This document shows positions 1 through 6,926 of a stretch of DNA of 46,185 nt, piece after piece; position 1 is the stretch's first letter; each line of letters starts with the position of its first letter. Both the position numbers and the translations under genes were made by a program. The notes below the pieces were generated by a model that saw only the letters and a program-made list of their open reading frames with translations, made no database searches and was not told where the DNA came from. The stretch is from an uncultured Ruminococcus sp. (GTDB taxonomy: Bacteria; Bacillota; Clostridia; Oscillospirales; Ruminococcaceae), in the NCBI GenBank assembly GCA_946621745.1, contig CAMOOV010000002.1, positions 1 to 46,185 on the forward strand, read 5' to 3'.

Positions 1-801
1 GGCATCAATCTGGAGGATATTTCCGCACCGCGCTGCTTTGAGATTGAGCGCAAGCTGAAAACAATGGTCGATATTCCGGTATTCCATGATGATCAGCACG
101 GTACGGCTGTCGTTGCGTCTGCGGCAATCATGAATGCATCGAAGCTCGCAGGCAAGCAGCTCAGCGACCTGAAAATCGTCATCAACGGCGCAGGTGCGGC
201 CGGTGTCGCGATTGCTGAAATGCTGCTTTCGATCGGTGTGCAGGATATTCTCATGCTGAATTCCAAGGGCATCGTCTGCGAGGGTGACAAGCTCTCCTCC
301 GAGGCGCTGACCTCGCTCTCCAAACGCACGAACCGTCAGAAGATCCACGGCGGTCTTGCAGACGCGATGCGCGGCGCTGATGTGTTCATCGGCGTCTCAA
401 AGCCGAATCTTGTCACGCCGGAAATGGTGAAGTCTATGAACGACAAGCCGTTCATTTTCGCAATGGCGAACCCGACACCGGAGATCATGCCCGATCTCGC
501 GAAGGAAGCGGGTGCATTCGTTGTCGGCACCGGCAGAAGCGACTTCCCGAACCAGATCAACAATGTGCTGGCATTTCCCGGCATTTTCAAGGGTGCGCTC
601 AGTGTTCGCGCATCGGATATCACCGAGGGCATGAAGCACGCGGCAGCTGCGGCAATCGCAGGCTGTGTCTCCGAAGCGGATCTCTGTCCGGAGTGTGTGA
701 TCCCGAATCCGTTCGATCCGGCGGTTGCACAGGCAGTTGCCGAAGCAGTTGCCGCAGCTGCGATCAAGGACGGCGTGGCACGCATCTGCTCGGAAAGCTG
801 A
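1..801 (+). CDS. NAD(P)-dependent malic enzyme, C-terminal part (5' end outside window)
   Basis: Oxidatively decarboxylates malate to pyruvate with reduction of NAD(P) in the cytoplasm. The frame is open from base 1, so the gene starts upstream of the window and only about 266 residues are visible. They include the family motif FHDDQHGTA just after the internal Met at 64, a Rossmann nucleotide-binding stretch (NGAGAAGVAIAEML) and the C-terminal GTGRSDFPNQINN motif conserved in malic enzymes. The end is intact (TGA at 799-801). The next gene starts one base after this stop, so the two are probably co-transcribed. Which cofactor is used, NAD or NADP, cannot be told from this part. Confidence 0.95.
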   Translation, partial: GINLEDISAPRCFEIERKLKTMVDIPVFHDDQHGTAVVASAAIMNASKLAGKQLSDLKIVINGAGAAGVAIAEMLLSIGVQDILMLNSKGIVCEGDKLSSEALTSLSKRTNRQKIHGGLADAMRGADVFIGVSKPNLVTPEMVKSMNDKPFIFAMANPTPEIMPDLAKEAGAFVVGTGRSDFPNQINNVLAFPGIFKGALSVRASDITEGMKHAAAAAIAGCVSEADLCPECVIPNPFDPAVAQAVAEAVAAAAIKDGVARICSES

Positions 802-802
802 A

Positions 803-1588
803 ATGCTCCGTATCGACAGTCAGCTGCTTCGCATCATTCTGATCTGCATTTCGCTGATCGGCATGATCCTGTTCTTCCTGCCGATGCTCGTACATATTGT
901 CAATATCGGCAATCTGTTCGGGCTTGGATGCAGCACGGTGCTGTTTCTGTTTACGGCACTGAACCGGCCGATCTCCGAATTCCTCGGAAAGCTATGGCAG
1001 AACCGTGCGGGCAAAGCAGCGCTTGCAACGCTCGCAGCGCTGTTTATAATAGGTGTACTGTATTGCCTTGTGATGAGCTGCTGTATGGCTTATGCAGCGC
1101 ATAAGAAGCCGCAGACAGCGCCGAAGGCCGTAATCGTACTGGGATGCAAGGTGCGCGGCACAACGCCGAGCCTGATGCTTGCAAAGCGGATCCGGGCAGC
1201 CTGTGCGGTGCTGGAGGCGAATCCGGATATGGTCGCAGTCGTTTCCGGCGGCAAGGGTGACGATGAGGATATCTCTGAAGCGCAGTGTATGCAGCAGGAG
1301 CTTGTACGCATGGGCATCGCAGAATCGCGCATCATTCAGGAGGATCGTTCGACTACGACCTCGGAGAATCTGCGGTTTTCCAAAGAATTACTCGCAGAGC
1401 ACGGCATAACGGGTGATCTTTATCTTGCGACGGACAGCTATCATGAAATGCGCGCACAGGTGCTTGCACGGATTGAGGGACTGCCGGATTGCTGGCCGGT
1501 ATCTGCGAAGACATCGTGGTATCTTGTGCCGACATACTGGGTGCGGGAATGGTTCGGTCTGGCACACGCATTTGTGTTCGGCAATTAG
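803..1588 (+). CDS. YdcF/SanA-like membrane protein with DUF218 domain
   Basis: The 261-residue protein has three likely membrane helices (about residues 8-30, 34-52 and 72-95) followed by a DUF218 domain (about 108-255). That domain shows the typical VIVLGCKV start, the VVSGGKG turn, the STTTSENL motif and LYLATDSYHEMRA. DUF218 proteins (YdcF, SanA, ElyC) act in envelope functions, but the exact reaction is not established. The ATG at 803 is chosen because it lies directly after the malic enzyme stop and begins the hydrophobic N-terminus; the frame is open further upstream but would overlap the malic enzyme by 77 bases. No strong ribosome binding site is visible, which fits coupled translation. 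Confidence 0.8.
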   Translation: MLRIDSQLLRIILICISLIGMILFFLPMLVHIVNIGNLFGLGCSTVLFLFTALNRPISEFLGKLWQNRAGKAALATLAALFIIGVLYCLVMSCCMAYAAHKKPQTAPKAVIVLGCKVRGTTPSLMLAKRIRAACAVLEANPDMVAVVSGGKGDDEDISEAQCMQQELVRMGIAESRIIQEDRSTTTSENLRFSKELLAEHGITGDLYLATDSYHEMRAQVLARIEGLPDCWPVSAKTSWYLVPTYWVREWFGLAHAFVFGN

Positions 1589-1606
1589 ATTTATACGCAT
1601 TTTAAG

Positions 1607-1640
1607 GGACGGGAGCTGCAATTCGGCTGCCGTCCTGTTT
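1607..1640 (+). terminator. Probable intrinsic terminator after the YdcF-like gene
   Basis: An imperfect GC-rich hairpin pairs GGACGG (1607-1612) with CCGTCC (1630-1635) and is followed by a T-rich run. It lies 18 bases after the stop of the YdcF-like gene and before the ddh promoter. Confidence 0.65.
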
Positions 1641-1678
1641 GTTTATTGCTTGAAAGCAGAAAAATCTTTGTGAAAATA

Positions 1679-1707
1679 TTGACAAACTCCAGAAAATCAT
1701 GTATAAT
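1679..1707 (+). promoter_or_regulatory. Consensus sigma-A promoter for ddh
   Basis: TTGACA at 1679-1684 and TATAAT at 1702-1707 are separated by exactly 17 bases, a perfect housekeeping promoter. A GAGGAGG ribosome binding site follows at 1729-1735, eight bases before the ddh start. Confidence 0.9.
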
Positions 1708-1743
1708 ATAAATGCAACTTCATATTCTGAGGAGGTTATACTT

Positions 1744-2733
1744 ATGAGCAAGATTCGTATTGGCATTGTCGGCTACGGTAATCTCGGCAGAGGCGTAGAG
1801 CTGGCGATCCGCAGCAATCCGGATACCGCACTTGCATTCGTTGCAACGCGCCGCGATCCGTCCGCTGTGCAGATCAAAACGGAAAATGTGCCTGTCTACA
1901 AGACTTTTGATCTCGCAGCACATCAGGACGAAGCAGATGTTGTTGTCATCTGCGGCGGCTCCGCAACCGATCTGCCGGAGCAGACACCCGCTCTCGCGAA
2001 GCTCTTCAATGTCATTGACAGCTTTGATACACACGCCCGCGTTCCGGAGCATTTTGCAAATGTGGATGCGGCAGCAAAGGAGACCGGCCACACGGCAATG
2101 ATCTCTGTCGGCTGGGATCCGGGTATGTTCTCGCTGGCGCGTCTTTACGGCAACTGCATCCTGCCGGACGGCAAGGATTACACCTTCTGGGGTAAGGGCG
2201 TTTCTCAGGGACATTCCGACGCGATCCGCCGCGTCGAGGGTGTGCAGGACGGCAAGCAGTATACTGTACCGATCGAGGCTGCTATGGAGGCAGTACGCCG
2301 CGGCGAGCAGCCGGAGCTGACCACCCGCCAGAAGCATCTGCGCGAGTGCTATGTTGTCGCGAAGGAGGGCGCAGACCGCGCAAAGATCGAGCATGATATC
2401 AAGACCATGCCGAACTATTTTGACGAATACGATACCGTTGTTCACTTCATCTCGCAGGAGGAGCTTGACCGCGATCATGCGGGCATCCCGCACGGCGGAT
2501 TTGTGATGCGCAGCGGCGTGACCGGCGCTGACGGCGAGCATAAGCACCTGATCGAATACAGCTTAAAGCTCGACTCCAATCCGGAGTTTACAACGAATGT
2601 TCTGGTTGCATTTGCCCGTGCCGTTGCACGCTTCGCGGCCGAAAAATCGTATGGATGCAAGACTGTTTTCGATGTTCCGCCTGCTTATCTTTCCCCGCTT
2701 TCAGGCGAAGAAATCCGCGCACACCTGCTTTGA
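1744..2733 (+). CDS. ddh: meso-Diaminopimelate D-dehydrogenase
   Basis: This NADPH-dependent enzyme makes meso-diaminopimelate from tetrahydrodipicolinate and ammonia in one step, feeding lysine and peptidoglycan synthesis. The 329-residue product has the usual family length. The N-terminal dinucleotide fold reads RIGIVGYGNLGRGVE, followed by family stretches such as VVVICGGSATDLP, NVIDSFDTHA, SVGWDPGMFSLAR and GVSQGHSDAIRR. The ATG at 1744 is chosen over an in-frame ATG at 1699 because a strong GAGGAGG site sits 8 bases before it, and 1699 lies inside the promoter spacer. The gene has its own consensus promoter and appears monocistronic. Possession of Ddh implies the short dehydrogenase route to DAP. 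Confidence 0.95.
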   Translation: MSKIRIGIVGYGNLGRGVELAIRSNPDTALAFVATRRDPSAVQIKTENVPVYKTFDLAAHQDEADVVVICGGSATDLPEQTPALAKLFNVIDSFDTHARVPEHFANVDAAAKETGHTAMISVGWDPGMFSLARLYGNCILPDGKDYTFWGKGVSQGHSDAIRRVEGVQDGKQYTVPIEAAMEAVRRGEQPELTTRQKHLRECYVVAKEGADRAKIEHDIKTMPNYFDEYDTVVHFISQEELDRDHAGIPHGGFVMRSGVTGADGEHKHLIEYSLKLDSNPEFTTNVLVAFARAVARFAAEKSYGCKTVFDVPPAYLSPLSGEEIRAHLL

Positions 2734-2820
2734 TATACTGTCAAAAGTTGTAAAAATGGCTAAAGATTGCGCATAGTTCGACACGTTTCTGATTAAAAAA
2801 TCCGAATTATCAGATTCGAT

Positions 2821-2850
2821 TTGACAAACCGCGTATTTTCGTTATATAAT
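2821..2850 (+). promoter_or_regulatory. Sigma-A promoter for the HU gene
   Basis: TTGACA (2821-2826) and TATAAT (2845-2850) are separated by 18 bases. The ribosome binding site AGGAGG is at 2873-2878. Both boxes are perfect, which fits the high expression expected of an HU protein. Confidence 0.85.
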
Positions 2851-2886
2851 ACATTCATAGACTTTATATCTTAGGAGGAAACCCAC

Positions 2887-3168
2887 ATGAAAAAGAATGA
2901 TCTGGTTGCAGCAATCGCTGCAAAAGAGAACTGCCCGAAGAAGGAAGCCGACAAGGCTCTGAACCTTGTTCTGGACGCAATTCAGGATGCTCTCGTCGCA
3001 GGCGAGAAGGTCTCCATCACCGGCTTCGGCACCTTCGAGGTTCGTGAGCGTCCGGCAAAGCAGTGCAAGAATCCGCGTACCGGCGAGATGATGACCACGA
3101 AGCCCTGCAAGGCTCTCGCATTCAAGGCCGGCAAGACTCTGAAGGACGCAATCAACCCCGAGCAGTAA
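2887..3168 (+). CDS. HU-family nucleoid DNA-binding protein
   Basis: A 93-residue histone-like protein that binds and bends DNA as a dimer. The whole product is the HU/IHF fold: helical N-terminus MKKNDLVAAIA, the GFGTFEVRERPAK turn, and the arm motif with NPRTGE followed by Lys-rich strands. Length is typical of HU (about 90). It has a perfect promoter and strong AGGAGG site. It is followed after 30 bases by a Lys/Ala-rich DUF6465 gene on the same transcript, which may also be a nucleoid or nucleic-acid protein. Cysteines at three sites in the body are unusual for HU but not disabling. Confidence 0.95.
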   Translation: MKKNDLVAAIAAKENCPKKEADKALNLVLDAIQDALVAGEKVSITGFGTFEVRERPAKQCKNPRTGEMMTTKPCKALAFKAGKTLKDAINPEQ

Positions 3169-3198
3169 GAACCGTATTCAGGCAGAGGAGGAATCATC

Positions 3199-3612
3199 AT
3201 GCCCAGAACAAAAAAGGAAGCTGCCGAGGCAGCTGTTGAAAAGGTCAAGGCTGTTGCTGAGGATGCAAAGTCCGCTGTCAAGACCGCCGCTGAAGTCGTG
3301 ACAGAAAAGGTCGAGGAAACCGCTGAGAAGGCAAAGACCGCAGCGAAGGCGGCTGTTGAGAAGCCTGCCCGCGCCGTTAAGAAGGCTGCTGCAAAGGTCA
3401 AGAAGGAAGAGGTCGAGACGAAGGTCGTCATCGAGCTTCCCAATGTTTCCGAGTCCGCTGATTCGCTGATCGAGCGTGCAAAGGCAGACTGGACTGCCAA
3501 GGGCAATGCACTGGCAGATATGAAGCAGCTGACGCTCTATATCAATGCTGCTGAGGGCATGGTTTACTATGTCGTCAACGATGATTATCTCTCCGGCAAT
3601 TTCGCTGTGTGA
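3199..3612 (+). CDS. DUF6465-like protein with Lys/Ala/Glu-rich helical tail
   Basis: A 137-residue protein of unknown function. Residues 1-75 are low-complexity Lys, Ala, Glu and Val in a heptad-like pattern resembling histone-H1-like or apolipoprotein-like helices. The C-terminal 60 residues form a compact domain (ELPNVSESADSLIERAKADW, then TLYINAAEGMVYYVVNDD) that I recognise as DUF6465-like. A ribosome binding site (GAGGAGGAA) lies 5' of the ATG. It shares the HU transcript and is closed by a strong terminator. The basic tail and neighbour suggest a nucleoid-associated role, but that is inference. Confidence 0.75.
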   Translation: MPRTKKEAAEAAVEKVKAVAEDAKSAVKTAAEVVTEKVEETAEKAKTAAKAAVEKPARAVKKAAAKVKKEEVETKVVIELPNVSESADSLIERAKADWTAKGNALADMKQLTLYINAAEGMVYYVVNDDYLSGNFAV

Positions 3613-3643
3613 GATAAGGCTTGATCCGTTTCAAATGCGAAGA

Positions 3644-3677
3644 AAAAAGACTGCGCTGTCTGCGGCGCAGTCTTTTT
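3644..3677 (+). terminator. Intrinsic terminator after the HU operon
   Basis: The perfect stem GACTGCGC (3649-3656) / GCGCAGTC (3665-3672) is flanked by A5 and T5 tracts, giving a strong intrinsic terminator that can act in both directions. Confidence 0.92.
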
Positions 3678-3734
3678 GCATATTCTCATAAAAAATGCGC
3701 ATACTGACAGATGAACCGAAAGGGGGCATCTGTC

Positions 3735-5336
3735 ATGCGCAAAGAACCGATCCGCCTGCTGATCCTTGCGGCGGCGCTGCTGCTCGGTATGACCGGCATG
3801 ATCGTACAGCTTTTCCGCATCCTGCAAACGGACAGCACTGCTGCGGTCAGTGTCAGACAGGGCAAATATCATCTGAATGTGCCGCTGACGACCGGTACGA
3901 TCTACGATAGGAATATGCAGCCGTTAAATCATTCCGGCACGAAGATCTGTGCGGTCGTCGTTCCGACACCGGAAACACTTGCATCCATATTTACGAAGAT
4001 CCGCGACCGCGATTCCGTGCAGGCGAATCTGCAAAGCAATTCGCCGTTTGTCTGCTGTCTCAATGACGAAATACGCAGCAGTCAGAATCTCACCGTCCTG
4101 CACGGCGCAGACACGCCTGCGGGCGCTCTGCCCGCGCAGCATCTGCTCGGCTACCGTCAGAACGGCGAGCCGGTGAGCGGTCTGGAGCTTGCCTGTGCAG
4201 ACTGGCTGCGCTGGTGCGATACCGCTGCGGATATCACATTTACGGTCAGTGCGACCGGTGAGGTACTGGCGGGCGCTGACCGCTCCGTGATTCTCAGCGG
4301 ACAGGAAGGCGGCGGCATTGTCACAACGCTGGACGCGAAGATTCAGAAAATCGCGGAGCGCGCACTGCGAAATATGAATGCTGATGCAGGTGCTGCGGTC
4401 GTCATGGATATTCATACAGGCGATATCATTGCCTGTGCGAGTACGCCGGTGTATCAGCCTGACCGTCTCAGTGAGGCGATGGACGCAGAGAATACGCCGT
4501 TTCTGAACCGCGCACTTTCGGCATACAATGTCGGCTCAATCTTCAAGCTGGTGACGGCTTCCGCTGCACTGGAGCAGGGGATTCCGGTCAAGCATATGTA
4601 TGAGTGCGAGGGCGCAGTCTCGGTCTACGGTCAGCGTTTCCGCTGCCATAAGCTCAGCGGTCACGGTATGCTCGATATGCAGAAAGCGCTGATCGAATCC
4701 TGCAATCCGTATTTTATCGAGCTGAGCCGCTTGCTGACACCGGAAGCGCTGCATGATACGGCGGAACAGCTCGGCTTCGGGCAGGCGATGCCGCTTGCGG
4801 ACGGGATGCAGGGCGCAGCGGGATATCTGCAAACCGTCAAGGAATTACAGGTTGAGGCAGAAAAAGCGAATCTCAGCTTTGGGCAGGGGAAGCTGCTCGC
4901 AACGCCCTTGCAGATTTGTGCGATGACTGCCTGCTTTGCGAATGACGGCATCTATTTCGCGCCGAATCTGCTGGTCGGCTATACGCTGGACGGAAAAACG
5001 CCGCTCGCGGAGCAGACCGGTGCGCAGCACCGTGCCGTGTCCTCGGAGACTGCCGCAAAGGTGCGCCGCATGATGGTCAATGTCATTGAGAAATCGGCAA
5101 CGACGAACGGGAAGCCTGCAAATACGAGAGCCGCAGGAAAGACATCGACCGCGCAGACCGGCCGCTATGATGCAGAAGGTATCGAGCTTTGTCACGGCTG
5201 GATGACCGGCTTCTTTCCGGTGAATCATCCGGTCTATGCGGTGACGGTCTTTGCGGAGAACGGCGGCTACGGCAATCAGTCTGCCGCACCGGTCTTTCGT
5301 GAGATCATTGAGCAGATCACGGAGAATTGCTTATAA
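3735..5336 (+). CDS. Class B penicillin-binding protein (transpeptidase)
   Basis: Cross-links peptidoglycan by D,D-transpeptidation outside the membrane. From the ATG at 3735 the product has 533 residues: one N-terminal anchor helix (about 4-29), a PBP-dimer-like segment with TTGTIYDRN, and a penicillin-binding domain. The catalytic motifs are SIFK (nucleophile Ser about 268), SCN (about 322) and KTS in place of the usual KTG (about 469). The ATG at 3735 is preferred to 3711 because an AAAGGGGG site precedes it. It is shorter than typical FtsI/SpoVD proteins and has no PASTA domain. It may be a sporulation, division or accessory PBP; which one cannot be told. Its stop overlaps the stop of the convergent amidase gene. 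Confidence 0.9.
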   Translation: MRKEPIRLLILAAALLLGMTGMIVQLFRILQTDSTAAVSVRQGKYHLNVPLTTGTIYDRNMQPLNHSGTKICAVVVPTPETLASIFTKIRDRDSVQANLQSNSPFVCCLNDEIRSSQNLTVLHGADTPAGALPAQHLLGYRQNGEPVSGLELACADWLRWCDTAADITFTVSATGEVLAGADRSVILSGQEGGGIVTTLDAKIQKIAERALRNMNADAGAAVVMDIHTGDIIACASTPVYQPDRLSEAMDAENTPFLNRALSAYNVGSIFKLVTASAALEQGIPVKHMYECEGAVSVYGQRFRCHKLSGHGMLDMQKALIESCNPYFIELSRLLTPEALHDTAEQLGFGQAMPLADGMQGAAGYLQTVKELQVEAEKANLSFGQGKLLATPLQICAMTACFANDGIYFAPNLLVGYTLDGKTPLAEQTGAQHRAVSSETAAKVRRMMVNVIEKSATTNGKPANTRAAGKTSTAQTGRYDAEGIELCHGWMTGFFPVNHPVYAVTVFAENGGYGNQSAAPVFREIIEQITENCL

Positions 5337-6071
5337 TTTCAGGAATTCGCCGCTGACATAACCGGTCTTCCCGTCATAATTCGTGACGAACCAGCCGTCT
5401 GTTTCGCCGTAAAGAATGAGCTGCGTATCATCGGGAATCTGCGTGAGAATCTGCCCGGAGAACGCCGGATAGCTGCGGAGATTCAGGCGGCTGCCGCCTG
5501 TCTGCACAGTGCCGTAAAACGGTTCCGTCGCCGCGATATAGGGGATGCCGAAATAGTCCGTCAGTGACAGCACGAGATTCTGCGCAATCTGTTCCAGATG
5601 ACCGAGCAGCCACGCTGCATCCTCCGCATTATCGTGATAGCCAAGCTCTGCGAGAATGGCGACAGCCTTTGTGCGCAGCACCTCGCCGAGACTGTTGGTC
5701 GGGCGTGCGACAACCTGATTTTCCAGAGGATAAATGCGCTGAAGATTGTTCGCGGTGATCGTCGCGAGCAGTTCGCTGTGATAGCTCGTCGGCGCATAGT
5801 AGATGTCGATGCCGCGCAGCATTCCGGAAAACTGCTCCGGCGCGGCATTGGAATGCAGCGCAAGATGAACATCAAAGCTGCCCGCGTTGGAATCAGCGAT
5901 TGCACCTGCAACATTCCGTGCGGGATCATTCCGGACGAAGTCGATCCCGCTGGAGCGCAGATACGGCTCCATTGCTTCAGCCAGCGTGTTCATCACCATT
6001 TCCTCATTTTTGTTCTCTGTAATGTACGGATTCCACTCCTGTGTGGACGGGCTCAAAAATACGGTCGGCAT
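5331..6071 (-). CDS. N-acetylmuramoyl-L-alanine amidase (Amidase_3-like) with C-terminal SH3 domain
   Basis: Predicted peptidoglycan amidase of 246 residues. Residues 1-175 resemble Amidase_3: an NEEMVMN stretch (Glu near 24), ALHSNAAP (zinc-ligand-like His73) and AELGYHDN (catalytic-type Glu142). The canonical DPGHGG motif that supplies the first zinc His is replaced by SPSTQEW, a variant I recall in other Firmicutes amidases. Residues 187-245 form an SH3-like wall-binding repeat (LNLRSYP, DGWFVTNYDGKTGYV). No signal peptide is visible, so export may be by lysis, a mother-cell route or non-classical. The ATG at 6071 is chosen because an AGAGGTG site precedes it; the frame is open 70 codons further upstream without coding character. 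Confidence 0.82.
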   Translation of the reverse strand: MPTVFLSPSTQEWNPYITENKNEEMVMNTLAEAMEPYLRSSGIDFVRNDPARNVAGAIADSNAGSFDVHLALHSNAAPEQFSGMLRGIDIYYAPTSYHSELLATITANNLQRIYPLENQVVARPTNSLGEVLRTKAVAILAELGYHDNAEDAAWLLGHLEQIAQNLVLSLTDYFGIPYIAATEPFYGTVQTGGSRLNLRSYPAFSGQILTQIPDDTQLILYGETDGWFVTNYDGKTGYVSGEFLKL

Positions 6072-6153
6072 TGCAGAAGCACCTCTTTCTGAAATTTTTA
6101 TATATATTATGCGGCATTTGCGGCTTTTGTGCATGAAAAAATGATGAAAGTGC

Positions 6154-6182
6154 TTGCATTTCGGCGCGAAATCCTGTATAAT
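6154..6182 (+). promoter_or_regulatory. Promoter for the two-component system
   Basis: TTGCAT (6154-6159) and TATAAT (6177-6182) have a 17-base spacer and lie just upstream of the response regulator. The divergent amidase gene starts at 6071, so this intergenic region serves both genes. Confidence 0.75.
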
Positions 6183-6218
6183 AGTAATGAGAATACTGCA
6201 TTCGGAAGGATGATGGAT

Positions 6219-6896
6219 ATGAGAATACTGCTGGTCGAGGATGAAGTCGCGCTGTCTGATGCGCTCGTGCAGATCTTTCACCAGAACAAATATATCGTCG
6301 ATGCCTGCTATGACGGCGAGTCAGGGCTCGACAATGCGCTCTCCGGCATTTATGACATGATCGTGCTGGATGTCATGCTGCCGCGCATGAACGGATTGGA
6401 TGTGCTGCATGAAATCCGTGCGCAGAAGCTCAATACGCCTGTGCTGCTGCTGACGGCAAAGGACACCGTTTCCGATAAGGTGAAGGGGCTTGATGTCGGC
6501 GCGGATGACTATATGACAAAGCCGTTTTCATCGGATGAGCTGCTTGCGCGGATCCGTTCGCTCTATCGCCGCAATGCGAATGCGATTTTTGAGAATGTGC
6601 TGACATGGAGCGATCTGACGCTCAATCTCGCTACATACGAATTGTTCTGCGGCAAGACTTCATTCAAGCTCGGACTGAAGGAATTTTCCATGATGGAGCT
6701 GTTCCTCAAGAACGGAAACCGGATTCTCTCGAAGGAAACACTGATCAACAAGATCTGGGGCTATGAATCCGACGCCGAGAACAACAATGTCGAGGTCTAT
6801 GTCAGCTTCCTGCGCAAAAAGCTCGCGCACATGAAATCAAAGGTCGCGATCAAGACCGTGCGCGGCGTCGGCTACTGTCTCGAAGAAAAGGAATAA
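6219..6896 (+). CDS. OmpR-family response regulator
   Basis: A 225-residue DNA-binding regulator phosphorylated by its partner kinase. The receiver domain (1-115) has acidic residues Glu7/Asp8, phospho-acceptor Asp51 in MIVLDVMLPRMNG, Thr79 and Lys101 in MTKPFSS. The C-terminal winged helix (about 125-222) includes LKEFSMMELFLKNG, LINKIWGY and the VEVYVSFLRKKL recognition helix, ending VRGVGYCLEE. Three in-frame ATGs lie at 6210, 6213 and 6219; the last is chosen for its 8-base spacing from the AAGGA site. It is followed after 30 bases by the sensor kinase. The overall pattern resembles CiaR/RprY-type regulators of envelope stress, but the regulon is not deducible here. Confidence 0.93.
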   Translation: MRILLVEDEVALSDALVQIFHQNKYIVDACYDGESGLDNALSGIYDMIVLDVMLPRMNGLDVLHEIRAQKLNTPVLLLTAKDTVSDKVKGLDVGADDYMTKPFSSDELLARIRSLYRRNANAIFENVLTWSDLTLNLATYELFCGKTSFKLGLKEFSMMELFLKNGNRILSKETLINKIWGYESDAENNNVEVYVSFLRKKLAHMKSKVAIKTVRGVGYCLEEKE

Positions 6897-6926
6897 TCTG
6901 CATCAGCGCGAAAGGAGGGGAGTGCT

